NCBI GenBank assembly: GCA_033032175.1
Contig: CM065325.1
Location: 90,930 to 154,929, forward strand
Reading direction: 5' to 3'
DNA length: 64,000 bases
DNA from: Saturnia japonica
Taxonomy: Eukaryota > Arthropoda > Insecta > Lepidoptera > Saturniidae
Both the position numbers and the translations under genes were made by a program. The notes beneath the pieces were generated by a model. That model searched no databases. It saw only the letters and a list, made by a program, of their open reading frames with translations, and was not told the DNA's origin. Below are positions 41,301 through 53,019 of the stretch, piece after piece (within the stretch, counting starts at the first letter, position 1; the number at the start of each line of letters is the position of its first letter).

Positions 41301-42849
41301 ATTTTTAAGCGCGTGTGAGCCTATTGCCATTAATCGAACACAAAGCAAAACTCCGAGCTGCTACTCAGAATTTCATAGAAAAGTCCAATAACGCTTTGCT
41401 CGAACTGAGAATCGAACCCAGGACCTCTAGCATAGCAGTCGCGTTTGTGACTTCTAGATTAATGAGGATGTCTGAATTATAATATGATAATAATATATTT
41501 TATTTCATACAATTTGCGATATATTCTCTAATAGCGAAATTGTAAAAAAGCAATTAATAATTCTCGACCGATTTTATATTATTTCATAATCGATAAGCTA
41601 TAGAAATTAAAAATAATATGAGTAATAAACGTGTGAGAAGCCCCGGAGCATCGCTAGTTTATATTTATAAAGTTGGTAGGTATATTATAATAAATATCTG
41701 GGAGACCGAGCTTTACTCTCACACACACACACACACTCCAAACACACTTATGTAAGTATACTTGGAGTTTAAATTACTCTCTAAATATAAATTTTCATCC
41801 AAATCGTTGGAGCCATTTCCGAGAAACCAATTAAATAAATACAATTGCTCACTTTATATAGTAAGATATGAGATTGATAAACATCAACGTCGTTTGACCA
41901 ATCACCATGAAGGTTGGTAGATATAAGTGTTCTTTCAATAAGAAGGTTTTTATGCTATCTCCAAACTTGCTAGGCGGCTCTTTGCTCGAATTATTAAGCA
42001 TTGTAAAGGGCAGAACAAGGTCTGCGGGGTGGCGTCAGAGGGTCGGGCGTCGGGGTACTAGCTATACATATCAATTTCAATACCTTTAGTTCCTCGAGGA
42101 GTAAATTTTCTAAACATTATCACTACAAAAGTAAAACCACATTCTTCTTGAAAATTTTAAGATCAGAAGAAGTTGGTCGTTGATCGTAACGAAGTCATTA
42201 CTTATTAAAAACTCACTTGATGGTTTGACTGGTATCCGGGACTCTAAAAATCGACCAACCTCTTTCTTCTATAGCTTTTAGAGTCTCATGAATGAGGTCC
42301 ATCACAAAACTTAGATGATCAACAAGCCTCACATTGCTCACTGTAAACAAAAATAATCAAGAAAAAAAATTATCATTATAAATATTTTTAATGCAGAGCA
42401 TTTTTAATTTCTTCGTGTAAAAATTTTCACATAATTACCGTTCGTTATAACATACGTTAAAGATAATAATTTGATATAAATCCTTCCATCAACCCATCCC
42501 TCGCAAACATACTTTTTTTTACCACACGCTAAGCCTAGTAGCAGAACTGGCGATAGATTTTCAACTTACCACCTACCACCATTTCATAGTTTTATCACGA
42601 TGTTTTCCATCACCAAAAGCTCAAGCACATTGCAGAGATTCGAACTCCCATAGAACGACGCGATGTCCGTACTCACTACCACTGAACTCTCAATGCCACA
42701 ATATTATATTATATCTATATATTTAAACATTTTTATTAATATTAATTCTTAATTTCGATACTCAAAACACACTCACCTTGACAGTCAACAAAATTGTTAT
42801 TAAAATTTATAAACACTAATAATGTGACCAAATGTTTAAATCGATACAT
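38218..42849 (-). CDS. Secreted small protein, paralog A (complete, 5 exons)
   Basis: Exons 42849-42777, 42340-42217, 41066-40808, 40057-39938, 38343-38218; 702 nt, 233 residues, all phases agree. Residues 1-22 are a signal peptide (MYRFKHLVTLLVFI then N-rich, VDCQ). Residues 25-66 are an amphipathic helix (VDHLSFVMDLIHETLKAIEE), followed by VFDWEVIGTVTYTNGFL, VQHLDIVQNTVQQV and MHNVAVGFDVIAKLND, then YLPRDNYTDVL and a C-terminus with two cysteines (VCYNCPA). The stop overlaps AATAAA. Probably extracellular. The alternating-strand pattern recalls insect lipid-binding families (group-7 allergen, JHBP, takeout), but I do not recognise it firmly. A tandem duplicate of paralog B. Confidence 0.88.
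38692..39122. mobile_element. hAT MITE with perfect 8-bp target duplication
   Basis: Flanks ATTTCTAT at 38684-38691 and 39123-39130. Ends TAGCGGTGGG and CGCCCACCTCTA. Contains an internal second copy of the right end at about 38987-39003 (CATAATCGCCCACCTCT), so one end was duplicated. Lies in intron 4 of paralog A. Confidence 0.9.
39131..39937. other. Part of intron 4 of paralog A, old repeats
   Basis: 39180-39540 resembles 31070-31510 inverted. 39600-39880 is a pyrimidine-rich piece of unknown origin. No exon. Confidence 0.45.
39938..40057 (-). CDS. Paralog A exon 4
   Basis: Acceptor GTTTCAG, donor GTAAGA, 40 codons, phase 0. Contains two N-glycosylation-type sequons (NIS, NYT). Confidence 0.87.
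40480..40700. repeat. Dispersed repeat (CGACGGTGATAAACAAGCGT type)
   Basis: Shares the TATGATGGTAAGCAGC...TATGGAAGCTTGTAATACC layout with 16385-16690; strongly diverged. Confidence 0.45.
40808..41066 (-). CDS. Paralog A exon 3
   Basis: Acceptor CCTACAG, donor GTAAGC, 259 nt, ends phase 0. Core exon from ETVFDWEVIGTVTYTNGF to HPLVTYDIS. Confidence 0.9.
41215..41465 (-). mobile_element. tRNA-derived SINE, family 2
   Basis: Minus strand: box B GGTCCTGGGTTCGATTCTC, GAATTTCATAG-type body reversed, ending with GGGATACAGGCATGATG. In intron 2 of paralog A. Confidence 0.72.
41466..42216. other. Part of intron 2 of paralog A
   Basis: AT-rich. (CA)8 run at 41720-41736, preceded by an old Helitron-like or SINE-like tail. 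Otherwise nothing recognised. Confidence 0.4.
42217..42340 (-). CDS. Paralog A exon 2
   Basis: Acceptor TTTACAG, donor GTGAGT, 124 nt. Encodes VSNVRLVDHLSFVMDLI to DTSQTIK. Confidence 0.87.
42520..42708 (-). mobile_element. tRNA-derived SINE, family 1
   Basis: Minus strand: GAGTTCAGTGGTAGTGAG (box A region), GGGAGTTCGAATCTC (box B) and CTAGGCTTAGCGTGTGG. In intron 1 of paralog A. Confidence 0.72.
42777..42849 (-). CDS. Paralog A exon 1 (signal peptide)
   Basis: ATG at 42849, 24 codons plus 1 nt, donor GTGAGT. Hydrophobic core LVTLLVFI. Confidence 0.82.
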
Positions 42850-43743
42850 TTTTTAAAGAGTAAAATTAATAATATATATATTTTAAATTAATTCAATTTA
42901 AAACTACCGCAAAACAGAACAAGAAATAAATAGCTAATAATTAGTTAATGAAAATGAATTATAGGCAATTAATATAATACAGACGTCATGACAAGATTCA
43001 TTTTATTGATAAAAATGATTAAAAAATAAAGTCTATCAGACGAGTTAAGCATGACGGCTGACTTACGTAATATGGATAATAATACTACATACTAAGTACA
43101 TTTTCATATTGGAAATGATAATGCTCTGACGTATGAAATCCAGTTATCGTTTATACTAACAATAACTTGTGCGAATATTTCGCACAATATAAAATGTAAA
43201 GAATCAAACATAAATTTTAGTTAATAGTGGAGAACAAAAGCTTTGAAATGGTGTTTGAATAATTAATTTATAGATTTTTTGAAAATTCTTTCGATTCTTC
43301 TATCAATCAACTCAACTGTCAAATAAAAAAAACTGAATCAAAATCGGTTCAACCGCTTGTAAGCTACAATGCCACAGACAGACACATAGATAAACAGATA
43401 CACACGTTAAAGATGGATGCTCTTTTAGCGTCGGGAGTTATAGATAATAAAGCATGAAGAAAGACCAGTAACTTAAAAAAAAACAGCCTATTTTGAAGCG
43501 ATAAATTCCTTGACAACATCAAAACATGCTCGTTACAATAATTGAGAAGACACTGTCACAATGGACTCCACTCGGCTCTGACCTGTCAACTTCTACAGCT
43601 ATCCCTTTTCCCCTGTAACAGGTTAAGGTGGACATATGTCAAAATGTGTCGATCGACTCGAACCTTTGTCAAGGTTCGTTCCATGACAGGGTAAATAAAG
43701 CGTTTTAAACCTTTTCAAGTCATAAATGTAATATTTATTATAT
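42850..43743. other. Upstream of paralog A, presumed promoter side
   Basis: AT-rich up to 43500. 43330-43450 carries the AAATCGGTTCAACCGCTTG repeat text also seen near 31430. No clear TATA box or other element can be singled out. Confidence 0.4.
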
Positions 43744-43787
43744 TTTGTAAAGTTTATTATTATTTTAATAATAATAAACTTTACAAA
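43744..43787. repeat. 44-bp near-perfect palindrome
   Basis: TTTGTAAAGTTTATTATTAT and its inverted partner are joined by a 4-base centre; 21 of 22 positions pair. It directly abuts the SINE at 43788. Confidence 0.92.
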
Positions 43788-44025
43788 CGCAACTGCAATG
43801 CTCGAGGTCTTAGGTCCGATTCCAGGTCGAGCAAAGTGTTATTGGGTTTTGCTATGAAATTCTCAGTAGCTGCTCGGAGTTTTGCTTTGTACCCGATTAA
43901 TGGCAATAGGCTCACCCCCTATTACATGGGACCTAAAAACATACCCGGCAAACTGTGGATGTATATTGTTACACCTCTACCTTATCCTTCGGGGATACAG
44001 GTGTGGTAGTATGTTATGTTATGCA
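43788..44025 (+). mobile_element. tRNA-derived SINE, family 2
   Basis: CAACTGCAATGCTCGAGGTC, box B GGTCCGATTCCAGG, then the family body to GGGATACAGGTGTGGTAG. Box A truncated by the palindrome. Confidence 0.72.
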
Positions 44026-44773
44026 AAAAAAAAGTTTATTTGGGTTCTCAATTCAAAAGTTTTTTTTAAATTGATGTTCGGGCATAACTTCTTTCTTTTT
44101 GAACCGATTTAGATCATTTATTTTTCGTTGAAAAGGGTTGGCCATTATAATTCCACTGGCATTAGACCTACGTCTTTAAAAATACACCAGGGAACTCCTC
44201 AAAATAAATTAAGCAATATTTCTTTTTTGTTAAAAATATATTGTTTACAAATATGAAAGACTAAACGGTTTTTCGTATTTCGGTAATGCAGCGTTTTGAA
44301 CGATAAGAAAGAAGTAATATAAGCATTGATAACTATATTTGATATTATCATATACATAATTAGTACCTATAGGTCCTTATATATTTAATTCGGCAATTTT
44401 TGTATAACATACCCGTAAGTATCTAGGTTCATGCCTACTTGAGTTCGTTCGACACATCCTGGGCAGTCGCTTCCGATTCCAACATCACTGATTAACCTCC
44501 TTTCCTCCTTCTCTAATCCTTTCACTACGGCTCGAGCTATTTTTATTTATAATTAACTTCTGCCCGAGATTTTGTATGCGTGGACTTAGTATTGGGTCCA
44601 GAAAGAAATGAAAAATATGGCATTGACCGACATAAAAGTATCTTAAATGTTAACAAATACCTAGAAATTAATAGCACAGTGTATTCCGTAAATTGTGGAA
44701 ACCTTAGAGAGAAATCGACAATCCAGCCGGCCTCCGTAAATGTTTGTCCAGGTTTCCCTCGAAGGACTCGATA
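44026..44773. other. Intergenic, nothing recognised
   Basis: AT-rich with one short open frame (44580) without known motif. Confidence 0.4.
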
Positions 44774-45061
44774 TCAAGGTAAAGAGGGAATAAACTGTTT
44801 ATGAGATTGCTTTGAACTGACGCTACCGTAAAGCTGTGGCTCTGGAGCCCAGCGCATGTGGTTCAGCTCTTTAGAACACTCACCATGATACAGACGATAG
44901 AATAAGCGAAGTATGTTTCTAAGCAGATGAAGCGGCTCGATGTTCTTGGTGATATCTACGTCATGCACAATGCGAACAGCTCGTCTCTTCAACCTGCCCA
45001 TGGCATCGACGGTTTTGATATATGCTACTAGGACGTTGCACCAGTCAAAGTAAACTAGCAT
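44774..45061 (-). pseudogene. Non-LTR retrotransposon C-terminal fragment (CR1/Jockey-like)
   Basis: Reads YFDWCNVLVAYIKTVDAM, LKRRAVRIVHDVDI and FYRLYHGECSKEL, the terminal region after the reverse transcriptase of such elements. Related to 63250-63477. Confidence 0.65.
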
Positions 45062-45084
45062 GGTGGTAGGGTTTTTTCTAATGC

Positions 45085-45280
45085 CCGTCTAGCTAACTTA
45101 AATACCACCTTCATGTTGAAAATTTGTCACCAAGCACCAACAGGTGTGTTCCGGCAGCTGCACTTGAGAGTCAGTCCTCCACTAGGCTTAGCATATTATC
45201 TACCATCTTGGGTCGCATCTTCACTTAAGACCAGGTGAAACAACCTGATAACTCTAAGCCTATATTGATAAAAAATACAT
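45085..45280 (+). mobile_element. tRNA-derived SINE, family 1 (3' part)
   Basis: TACCACCTTCATGTTGAAAA, CACCAAGCACCAACAGGTGTG, CACTAGGCTTAGCATATTA. Confidence 0.68.
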
Positions 45281-46469
45281 TTACGGGTAACTTTTGCCAT
45301 CGTCACTGTTTCGTCAACCTTGCCCGGTACTAAGGATATGCAAGGAGGTGCGCGCACATTACGACGTGACAAAACAGTTTTAAAGGGGTCACGAAACAGA
45401 CACGGCGATAATAGACATCCATGCGCGCTAGCACTAACACTGCAAAGTGCACTACGCCTGATGGTAAGAACAGTAGGTACCTACAATGGAAAAATAATGA
45501 CGACTACCTAAAAATCGGCAATCCGTTGCCGGTCTTCACCGCCATATCGTCCTAAAAGCCTCTAGGCAGCTGGATACACAATGGCTGAACTCGAAACGCA
45601 ACAAAACAATGAATCACTGTGACGGTTTTATCATCTTTATCCCAGGGTTGTAAGAGGGTATCCATCAGTTTTTCCCTATCCGCTGAAGTTAGAATAGTAC
45701 TCGGTTAAGAGACCTCGGCTTTTTCGAGCTGCTAATGTTATATGTTTTTATATAATCCTGTCACCGTCACATTAGTATCCTACACCACTTTGTAACTGAC
45801 AACAAGCTCTTATAGTTCCGATAGCCGAGTCGCGGACTCTTTGCCTACTTCGGGTACCGGAGTTTTACTAATATTCAAATTTGGGATTGACAAAAAGGAA
45901 CACATACAGGAAAACAATACTATTCAGCATATAAACTACTACATTCATACTATGTGAATATTTCTAATTTTGTACTACACATTTTGTAGTACATTTATAT
46001 AACGTTTAGAGAGATGAACGAAATTAAGAATTTTAGATATTAATCCAATACACATCATATTCTAGTCATACTCCACATCTCCTTTCATTTTATCCATATC
46101 TTTGTACGACCACAGTCTGCCACGGCGCGAAAGCCAACTCATCGTAGATACGCAAAGAGTTTGGGGGAATCGGTAGAGCCAGACTATTTAGCGTAAATTG
46201 GCATGGATATGGGAAACTCCCAAATGAAACCCGGTTTGGGCCCCTATGTTAGACGTGATTTGGATGTAACCTGAATGTGCACCAGGTCCCTGCAGCTGAT
46301 CCAACGCCGCAGGTATCGATATGTCGTTCCTCGGACTCAGTTGGTGAAGCCGCGAGGGTGATGCAGGTCTTGTGCAATCCTGTATTTCCTTAAGTATGTT
46401 CCGGGCGATGCAGTGTGTCTGTGGAGGAGAAGCCACGAAAGAAATTGGTCCCAGAGACACTGATGAGAG
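45281..46469. other. Intergenic, one diverged repeat
   Basis: 45880-46075 resembles 12060-12270. 46140-46460 is GC-richer and carries a 90-codon frame on the minus strand without known motif. Confidence 0.4.
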
Positions 46470-46720
46470 CTTTTGGCGGAACCTTAAAGTGACATGTTGT
46501 AGTTTTTATTTTTAATTCAATAATTTAGGTTTTTTGATCCTGTATTATGTAATATTGGTGGCATTTTCCGTGATATAACTTGGTTGTTGTGCATAAGTGA
46601 AGTGGGTTATAAATATAAAGTGGAAACATGCATTTTAAGATGTTATAAATTTTTTTTAATAGTTCTGACAAGGGAGCTACCATCTTGTCAGAAGGCTCCA
46701 CTTTGTACATTGAAAAATTT
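46470..46720 (+). repeat. Dispersed repeat R
   Basis: CATGTTGTAGTTTTTATTTT, ATGTAATATTGGTGGCATTT and TTGTTGTGCATAAGTGAAG; copies at 34495 (minus), 50885 and 54345. Confidence 0.62.
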
Positions 46721-47734
46721 TGATACTGGCAATTGCTTTTTGCGGTGCCAAAACAAGAAGAAGAAGAGACACTGATTAAACCCCCTGACATAGACGAAAA
46801 AACCAATCAAGATGATGCATGATGGTACAGATTTCTATAATCCCGCTTGGTTACTGGAAATAGGTACACTGACTGATACCGGAACTGTCCCGGTATGGAA
46901 TGTAGTTTACTGTTTAGACTAACTAGAAAATACAATCAAATGATTGAGCACAACCCTAACGAGATTGCAACGGAAATCTGCATATAAATTTTAGTAGGGA
47001 TGGGAACACTTCAAACACGTTGCACCAATCCGGTACGGGAAGTCTACAGATGTTCAATTAATTGCTGCAACCGACGGCGACCGCGTCGACCGTATATGAA
47101 TATTTATGCCAAATCCCCGTCAGATCAGTAATGGCGGAATTACACGTTCAAATCTGTCGTCTCGATAATTAAACTGGAGTCTAGTTTGAGTTTTAAGGGA
47201 GATTACTAGCTATTTTAGCCTCAGAAGGACTAGACATAAAAATTCAAAATTGCCACATTTATGTGCAACTGCTAAATGATTGAACTCAAATAAGTCCTAA
47301 AACTATGAAAAAATATTTAATGTCAATTTTTTTTTATGTTGGCTATAAGATAACTTTTCGTTTAACGTATAATGTTTTTAATTGTTTCCGAAATATGTTA
47401 AATATTTTTATTTTTCGATGTACCGTATTTGACCTGCCAGGCTCAGAAGGTTAGAGGAAACTTAAAAACTATTCTAAAGGTAAGTAAATCGCAACGTATT
47501 TTGGTGATTTTACTTCACTTTCATGTTTTATAAATTTCAGAGGTGTATTCACATTGTGGTCGAAGGAACGTTCCGGGATAAATTGAATATTCATTCATTC
47601 ATTCATTCATTATACATTCGATCGTACGTCATGAGTCTATGAATTGTTTTTTAAGTGCAACCTTATATAGATACGTTGTGCTTTTTTTTTCTAAAGCGAT
47701 CTCGACCGTAACTTAAAGCCAAAATTTATGTGAA
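46721..47734. other. Intergenic, nothing recognised
   Basis: Includes an (ATTC) run at 47588-47611. No coding signal. Confidence 0.4.
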
Positions 47735-47909
47735 ACAGAAAATTATGTCAGTATAACAGAGCGTGATAGCATATGACATGCCTAGACTATTTAGCTGATC
47801 TATATGAATTGTTGCTCGGAGTGCAAATAAACGTAAAACACAAGATGAAAAATTTAAATACACAAATTATGAAATTTTAATTATTTATACTATAATTAAT
47901 TTAAAAATA

Positions 47910-49149
47910 CAGTGTAAACTCTTTATAACCAAAGTCAAGGGACCGAGCATTTTTTGTCGTTATAGAGAGTTATCGTTATATGGAGTGAACAAAAAAAACA
48001 ACCAAATTAACTAGAATTTTTAATATGTATGTCATCTATAATAAATGCTTATAAATTATTGTTTACACATATAGTCTGATAACTTTGTCTGACGTTTTTT
48101 GCTATGCCAGTACTTGTTTTGTATTATTTTATGTATTCTATTCATATCTAGATATGTGGTGGAATCGTCTTGATTAAACAACAAAAAATTTTCTACCAAC
48201 TTAGCGGTATCTAGGGCTTGTTGAATTGTTGGTGGTGATTCGGCTTTGTCCACTTGATCATCTTCTTCATCTTGATTGTCGGGTGTTTCCTGACTTTTTG
48301 ACACTAAATCAACAATTTGTTCATCTGTAAGTTGTGGCTACATCCTCATCTATATTTTCGTACGATTGTAGATCTTCGTTAAAATTGTTTGGTATGTTGA
48401 ACTGGCTTATCCATTCATTTAGTGGTAGATTGTCTTCACTGTCAAATTGGTTCGTTTCTTGGCTACTACATAATCCAGCATGTCGAAAAGAATGTTGGAT
48501 AGTGGCTGCTGTTACCTCTTGCCAGGCTTTTGATAAGAAGTTCACTGCTTGTAGCGTGTTGATCGAGACCTTCGATCTAAGTCTTCGAATTTTGGCTTTC
48601 TTAATTTTTTAGAAGTTTCCTTCCAGCGCCGCCTGTAGAATAGTTTTTTGGTTTTTCCAAAAGGTAGCAACAGTGGATTGACTTAGTTCAAAACGCCTTC
48701 CAACGTCACTTTTATTTTCTCCCTTTTCAATCGCACGTATCACACAAACTTTTTCGTCAACACTAATCGTTTTCCGTTTACTGGCCATGTTAACAGTTTC
48801 AAAGTAGGTTTACGACTGATAATACGATAGGTACCCAGTATGCTTGGTCGAAGACTATCACTTCCGAGAAAACAATGCGTCATACTGCACGTGTTCAAGG
48901 CAATTAAGGATAACAAAAGCTAGACCGACCTCGGATGTATCGGAGCTTCAAAGTCTTTTGTTACTTGATAATAAACAATAATACCGATAATAAATATTTA
49001 ATGTCTAAAAATATGAACATATTTCTTCGTAATAGAGAATGGCGTATCGCTATAAAGAGTGTTCCAATATGTGGGTTTTAACGCAAACCAACCAAGTTGG
49101 GCTCACTTCAACGTTATAGGGAGTTTATCGTTATAAAGAGTTTACACTG
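47910..49149 (-). mobile_element. pogo/Tigger-type DNA transposon, internally deleted
   Basis: Inverted ends CAGTGTAAACTCTTTATAAC on both sides, each flanked by TA (47908-47909 and 49150-49151), the Tc1-mariner-pogo signature. Codes a shortened transposase on the minus strand. 1240 bp. Confidence 0.9.
48056..48788 (-). pseudogene. Tigger-type transposase, deleted
   Basis: ATG at 48788 opens MASKRKTISVDEKVCVIRAI, then GRRFELSQSTVATFWKN, a CENP-B-type helix-turn-helix. After a stop near 48610 a KKLRKPKFEDLD remnant follows, then the frame jumps to NFLSKAWQEVTAATIQHSF, the C-terminal end of the DDE domain. The catalytic core is therefore deleted. An acidic tail follows (48304-48056). Cannot move by itself. 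Confidence 0.85.
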
Positions 49150-49351
49150 TATATTTAAAAAAAGTTATTCCAAAGTTTTAATTTTTCATTTCTGTCGGCA
49201 GTCCCCATGACTGACTATTTTTTTTCATGTGCGTCGGTAAAAGAAATATCATTATGTATTATAATAATTATATTATTAAAAATAGCTCACAGGTTACATT
49301 TGCATCTATTAACTCTATACAGGCTTAAGAGGCTGAATGCCTTTCTATGTT

Positions 49352-49700
49352 TACTAGCGGTCGCCCAATGATCGAAATTCGACCAGTGACTTTTGAATCA
49401 TAGACTTGAAATTTGCAGTACGAACCTAAACAATGAATAATAAATCACTTGCTGTCATTTTTCATTGAGTGACAATGTCAATATTTTGGGGTGTCTAAGT
49501 TCAATGGCACTGGTCCGCTTAGGATTCGCAGTATTAATCAATTTAATTTAATATATTAGTAACAGATATTATAGATAAATTTTAGCTTTCTTCACTCCTT
49601 CTTCGTATAAACTTTAACCATACCAAATATCACAGTCTTCCGTGCACGCAATACGCTTAAAAAGGGGTATAAAGTTTTTGCTTCGCGTAATAATATAATG
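49352..49700 (+). repeat. Dispersed repeat B, uninterrupted copy
   Basis: Matches both halves at 4955-5065 and 9693-9955. Starts TAGCGGTCGCCC, ends GCTTCGCGTAATAATATA. 350 bp. Class not determined. Confidence 0.65.
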
Positions 49701-52104
49701 ATGATTTGAAATGTATTGAAATAAGTTTTAATTAAGTCACTATTTATTCGTTTCTTGATGAGAGTCATTTACATATTTATTAATTAACAAATTTATTTAT
49801 TATTCAATCATTTTATGTTGAAAATAAATTTTCTTCTTCATAATGCTGACTTTGCCAAGTATGCTAAATTTTCCGCTTGAGTCTACTTTAACAAAGAGAA
49901 GCGCAAAGTAAATTCCATTCAAAAATATATAAAACACGTTCCAACCATTCTGTTTCAACAATTCGCTTATTGTAAAGTTTATTGAGATATTAAATCGCCA
50001 TAAAGTAAGCAATAAACATCGCACAACATTGTTGAGAGACTTTCTTATTAGAACAATTAAAGTTTTATTGTTAAGGGTTATTTATTGTCCTTACTTGGCT
50101 TGTGGGATCATTTTTTTATTTATTTTAATTTTAGTTATTATCACGAATATAATGAAATTAAATAATAAATATCTAAAGATATAAACATTATGGATAAAGC
50201 AAGCAATTATCATTCGATTCCGCGTCGGATTGAAAGTGGAAACCGTTGGGATTCAATTAAAAGTCGTGGGACTCGCCGCGTGCGGGAAATATATTTATTA
50301 AAATCGAATGGATTTGACGAGGTTCGCTCTTATAAACGTCAATGTTTTTGCTTCCATTTTATAACTTATATTTGCAGGCGTACACAAGCATATGCCGTAC
50401 ACCTCATGCAAACACTTACATCCTTGCAGTCTACGATGTTTAATTTTGGAAGGAACAAACTACTAAATTAAAGTTTATCATTGTTTGGCAGTTGGGGTCA
50501 ATGCGTTTGTTTTTGTGAAAATTGAAGTTTTTAGATATATTTTTATATACAATTCTACAATCATTGACATTATACATTGTCCTTAAGCAAGTTTACACTT
50601 TATCTCGAATATTAACATCTCATTCATTTGAAATTAAATATAATTATATTTGTATGTTGTTATTATTATTTGATAATAATGGATCTTAAGAGTAACAACT
50701 CCTTATGAAGAGATTAAGTAATTGACAACAACTAACGGTGCACGAATAGATCTAGAAATAAAAACTTACTTTAAAAATATCTATTCAGAAAATATAAAGT
50801 ATCAATTTGAGTTTTTCGAGAGATTTCGATCTATCGTGTTGTTGTTTTTATTTTTATTTATAAACTTACGATATTTGGCTCTATAATTTATATTTTATTG
50901 TTGGAATTTTCCTTGATATAGTTTGATTATTGTGAACAAGCAAAGTGAATTATTAATTAAAACTGCAATCATGTATTTTAAATTGCCACTGAAATTGCCC
51001 GAACTGTTTTTTCAGAAGGGCCACCATCTTGTTAAAGTCTTGCTTGAACTCTTAAGATTACAAAAATATTATAATATAACTATGTATAATATAATATAAT
51101 ATATTATAACGCATATATTAAATAAAAATAATAGTGTTAATTAAAGAGTCATTCACGAGAAGGAATCTCAAAGTTTTGCAGCAGATGTCGGTGTCTAGAC
51201 GATCTCCAACGCTGCGGGTTGAGTTTTGTTTTCCTTGCAATTTACTAAAAATCATAAAGTCATTTATCCACACTAATAGCAATACAGACAACAAAATCTC
51301 TGTGATTTCATTGTAGTTTGTAATTGTATTTGAAAAGTAAACTTCTTTATTGCAGGTTTTTTTTTTTCGATCTGATATTACTGTTAGCCTGAGGGGCCCT
51401 TTCCAAAAACAGTCGCTGATGGATTCTACAGCTTTACCGGGCTTGGGGACGAGCGCGCAAGGGTGCAAAAGTGACCGGACCTCGGCTTGGGTTGTTGCCG
51501 CAATTACAAAAAAGTCACGATCCGACTAATTCCCTATCCGTAAAATTAGAGCTAAACTAACATATACGTAATATATACATGTCCTTGCCTTCTAGGAGGA
51601 AGGAAGGAACACTTGTATATGTATTTAGTGATCTGAAATATGATCTACACTAACTAGCGTAAAAAAGAAAAAAAAGTTTCCTTACAGAACCTATGATGTA
51701 CCTATGTGGTGTGCACGTATGTATGAACACATTGTTTGTAATGATGTGTGTGGGTAGGTAAGTAATTGCAAGTGCAGTGTGACCTGTATCGCGCGGGCGG
51801 TTGCCAGACTCAAGGGTTCCACACCGAGGAACGGACCTAGGCTTGAATTGCCAAGAGAGAGAAAGGTCGCGGCGGTTTATGGCACGTTGTTCGATGTTTT
51901 TGTATAGGGTAAATCTTATGAGTTCGCGTCACCGACACCAACAAGTAACGTATAACTTGTCGAATTGATTCTTAAATTATACTTTACCACTTTCCTTGGC
52001 AGTTCCAAAGTTAATTCTCTTGCAAACAAGCAATGTAGGATGAAAATTAAAGAACTCATGCAATCGTTCTAGAGCAAATCTAGAGCAGTTTGAGTGAAAC
52101 CGAA
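49701..52104. other. Intergenic; repeat R copy and unassigned DNA
   Basis: Repeat R at 50885-51050 (GAATTTTCCTTGATATAGTTTG). A piece near 51490-51640 recalls 4190-4290. Frames at 49800, 50190 and 51118 have no known motif. Confidence 0.4.
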
Positions 52105-52345
52105 CATTATTTCAGTATAACAGAGCGTGACAGCATATCGCATGCGTGGACTACTCAACTGATGTATGTTAAATGATGCTCGGAGTGCAGGTAGATGTAA
52201 AAAACCGGACTGATGTTAAAGACTGTAATTAACAAATTATGAAAATTTAATTTTTTGACTTACGTATCCAAAAGAACACTCTTATTTGATAGTTTTAAAA
52301 TTTCACTTCTGTCGGCAGTCCTCAATGGCATTTTTTTTGTAAAAT
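52105..52345 (+). repeat. Dispersed repeat T, empty-site copy
   Basis: Same as 47735-49245 without the Tigger insertion. Confidence 0.65.
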
Positions 52346-53019
52346 AAAGATCATAACAGACGTAGTTATCGCTTTTATAAAAAGCTTAAAATAAATCCAA
52401 TAATCGCTAATAGAATATCAGTACAATCTAAAATATTTTATTAGAGGATTAAATCGATCGAGTTTCTGGCAAAACACATATGAATATAGTGAAAGGCATC
52501 CTGCCTACTAATTATATTAAATAAATCGGAGGTTTAATATTAATTTTGTCATACTTATTTAAGATTTCATACAACGTTTTAATTTAACATAATTAAGTTT
52601 CCTGGTTATTTATAAAATTAATAAGAGTTTAATTAAATTGAATTTTCTACCGGGGTAATGTTGAGAATGTAAGGGTAATTTCGCATTGACAAGCTTAATT
52701 TCCCGAGAGTTTTGTACAAAATTAATAATATTATTAACATATGATTAACTTTAAAAGTGTGTTTAATTATTTCTTATTAATTTGTAATTTTATTTGTTAA
52801 CTAGTGTAGACTTCCTACAAAACTTTATATTTATATACCAACGACTTCCGTTAACATTATGTTAACGTTACATAGGTATATCTAGTCTGAATTATGTTGT
52901 AAAGCAGTTGTTTCTCTTTCGTGATGTATCTTTGAATCCGAAGGTCCATATTTAAACAAACACCCCATACTCATTAAAATGAAGCATCGTCGCAAACTTC
53001 ATTTAGTTTGACTTCTATT
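52346..53019. other. Intergenic, nothing recognised
   Basis: Very AT-rich, no features seen. Confidence 0.4.

Larger units (their letters stand above)
47735..49245 (+). repeat. Dispersed repeat T, split by a Tigger element
   Basis: TCAGTATAACAGAGCGTGA, TGCTCGGAGTGCA (left part) and CATTTCTGTCGGCAGTC (right part) occur in the same order, uninterrupted, at 52105-52345. Confidence 0.7.

Noticed and set aside
46188..46460. 90-codon minus-strand frame in GC-richer DNA
   Set aside because: No domain, no splice partners and no copy elsewhere; more likely an old repeat.
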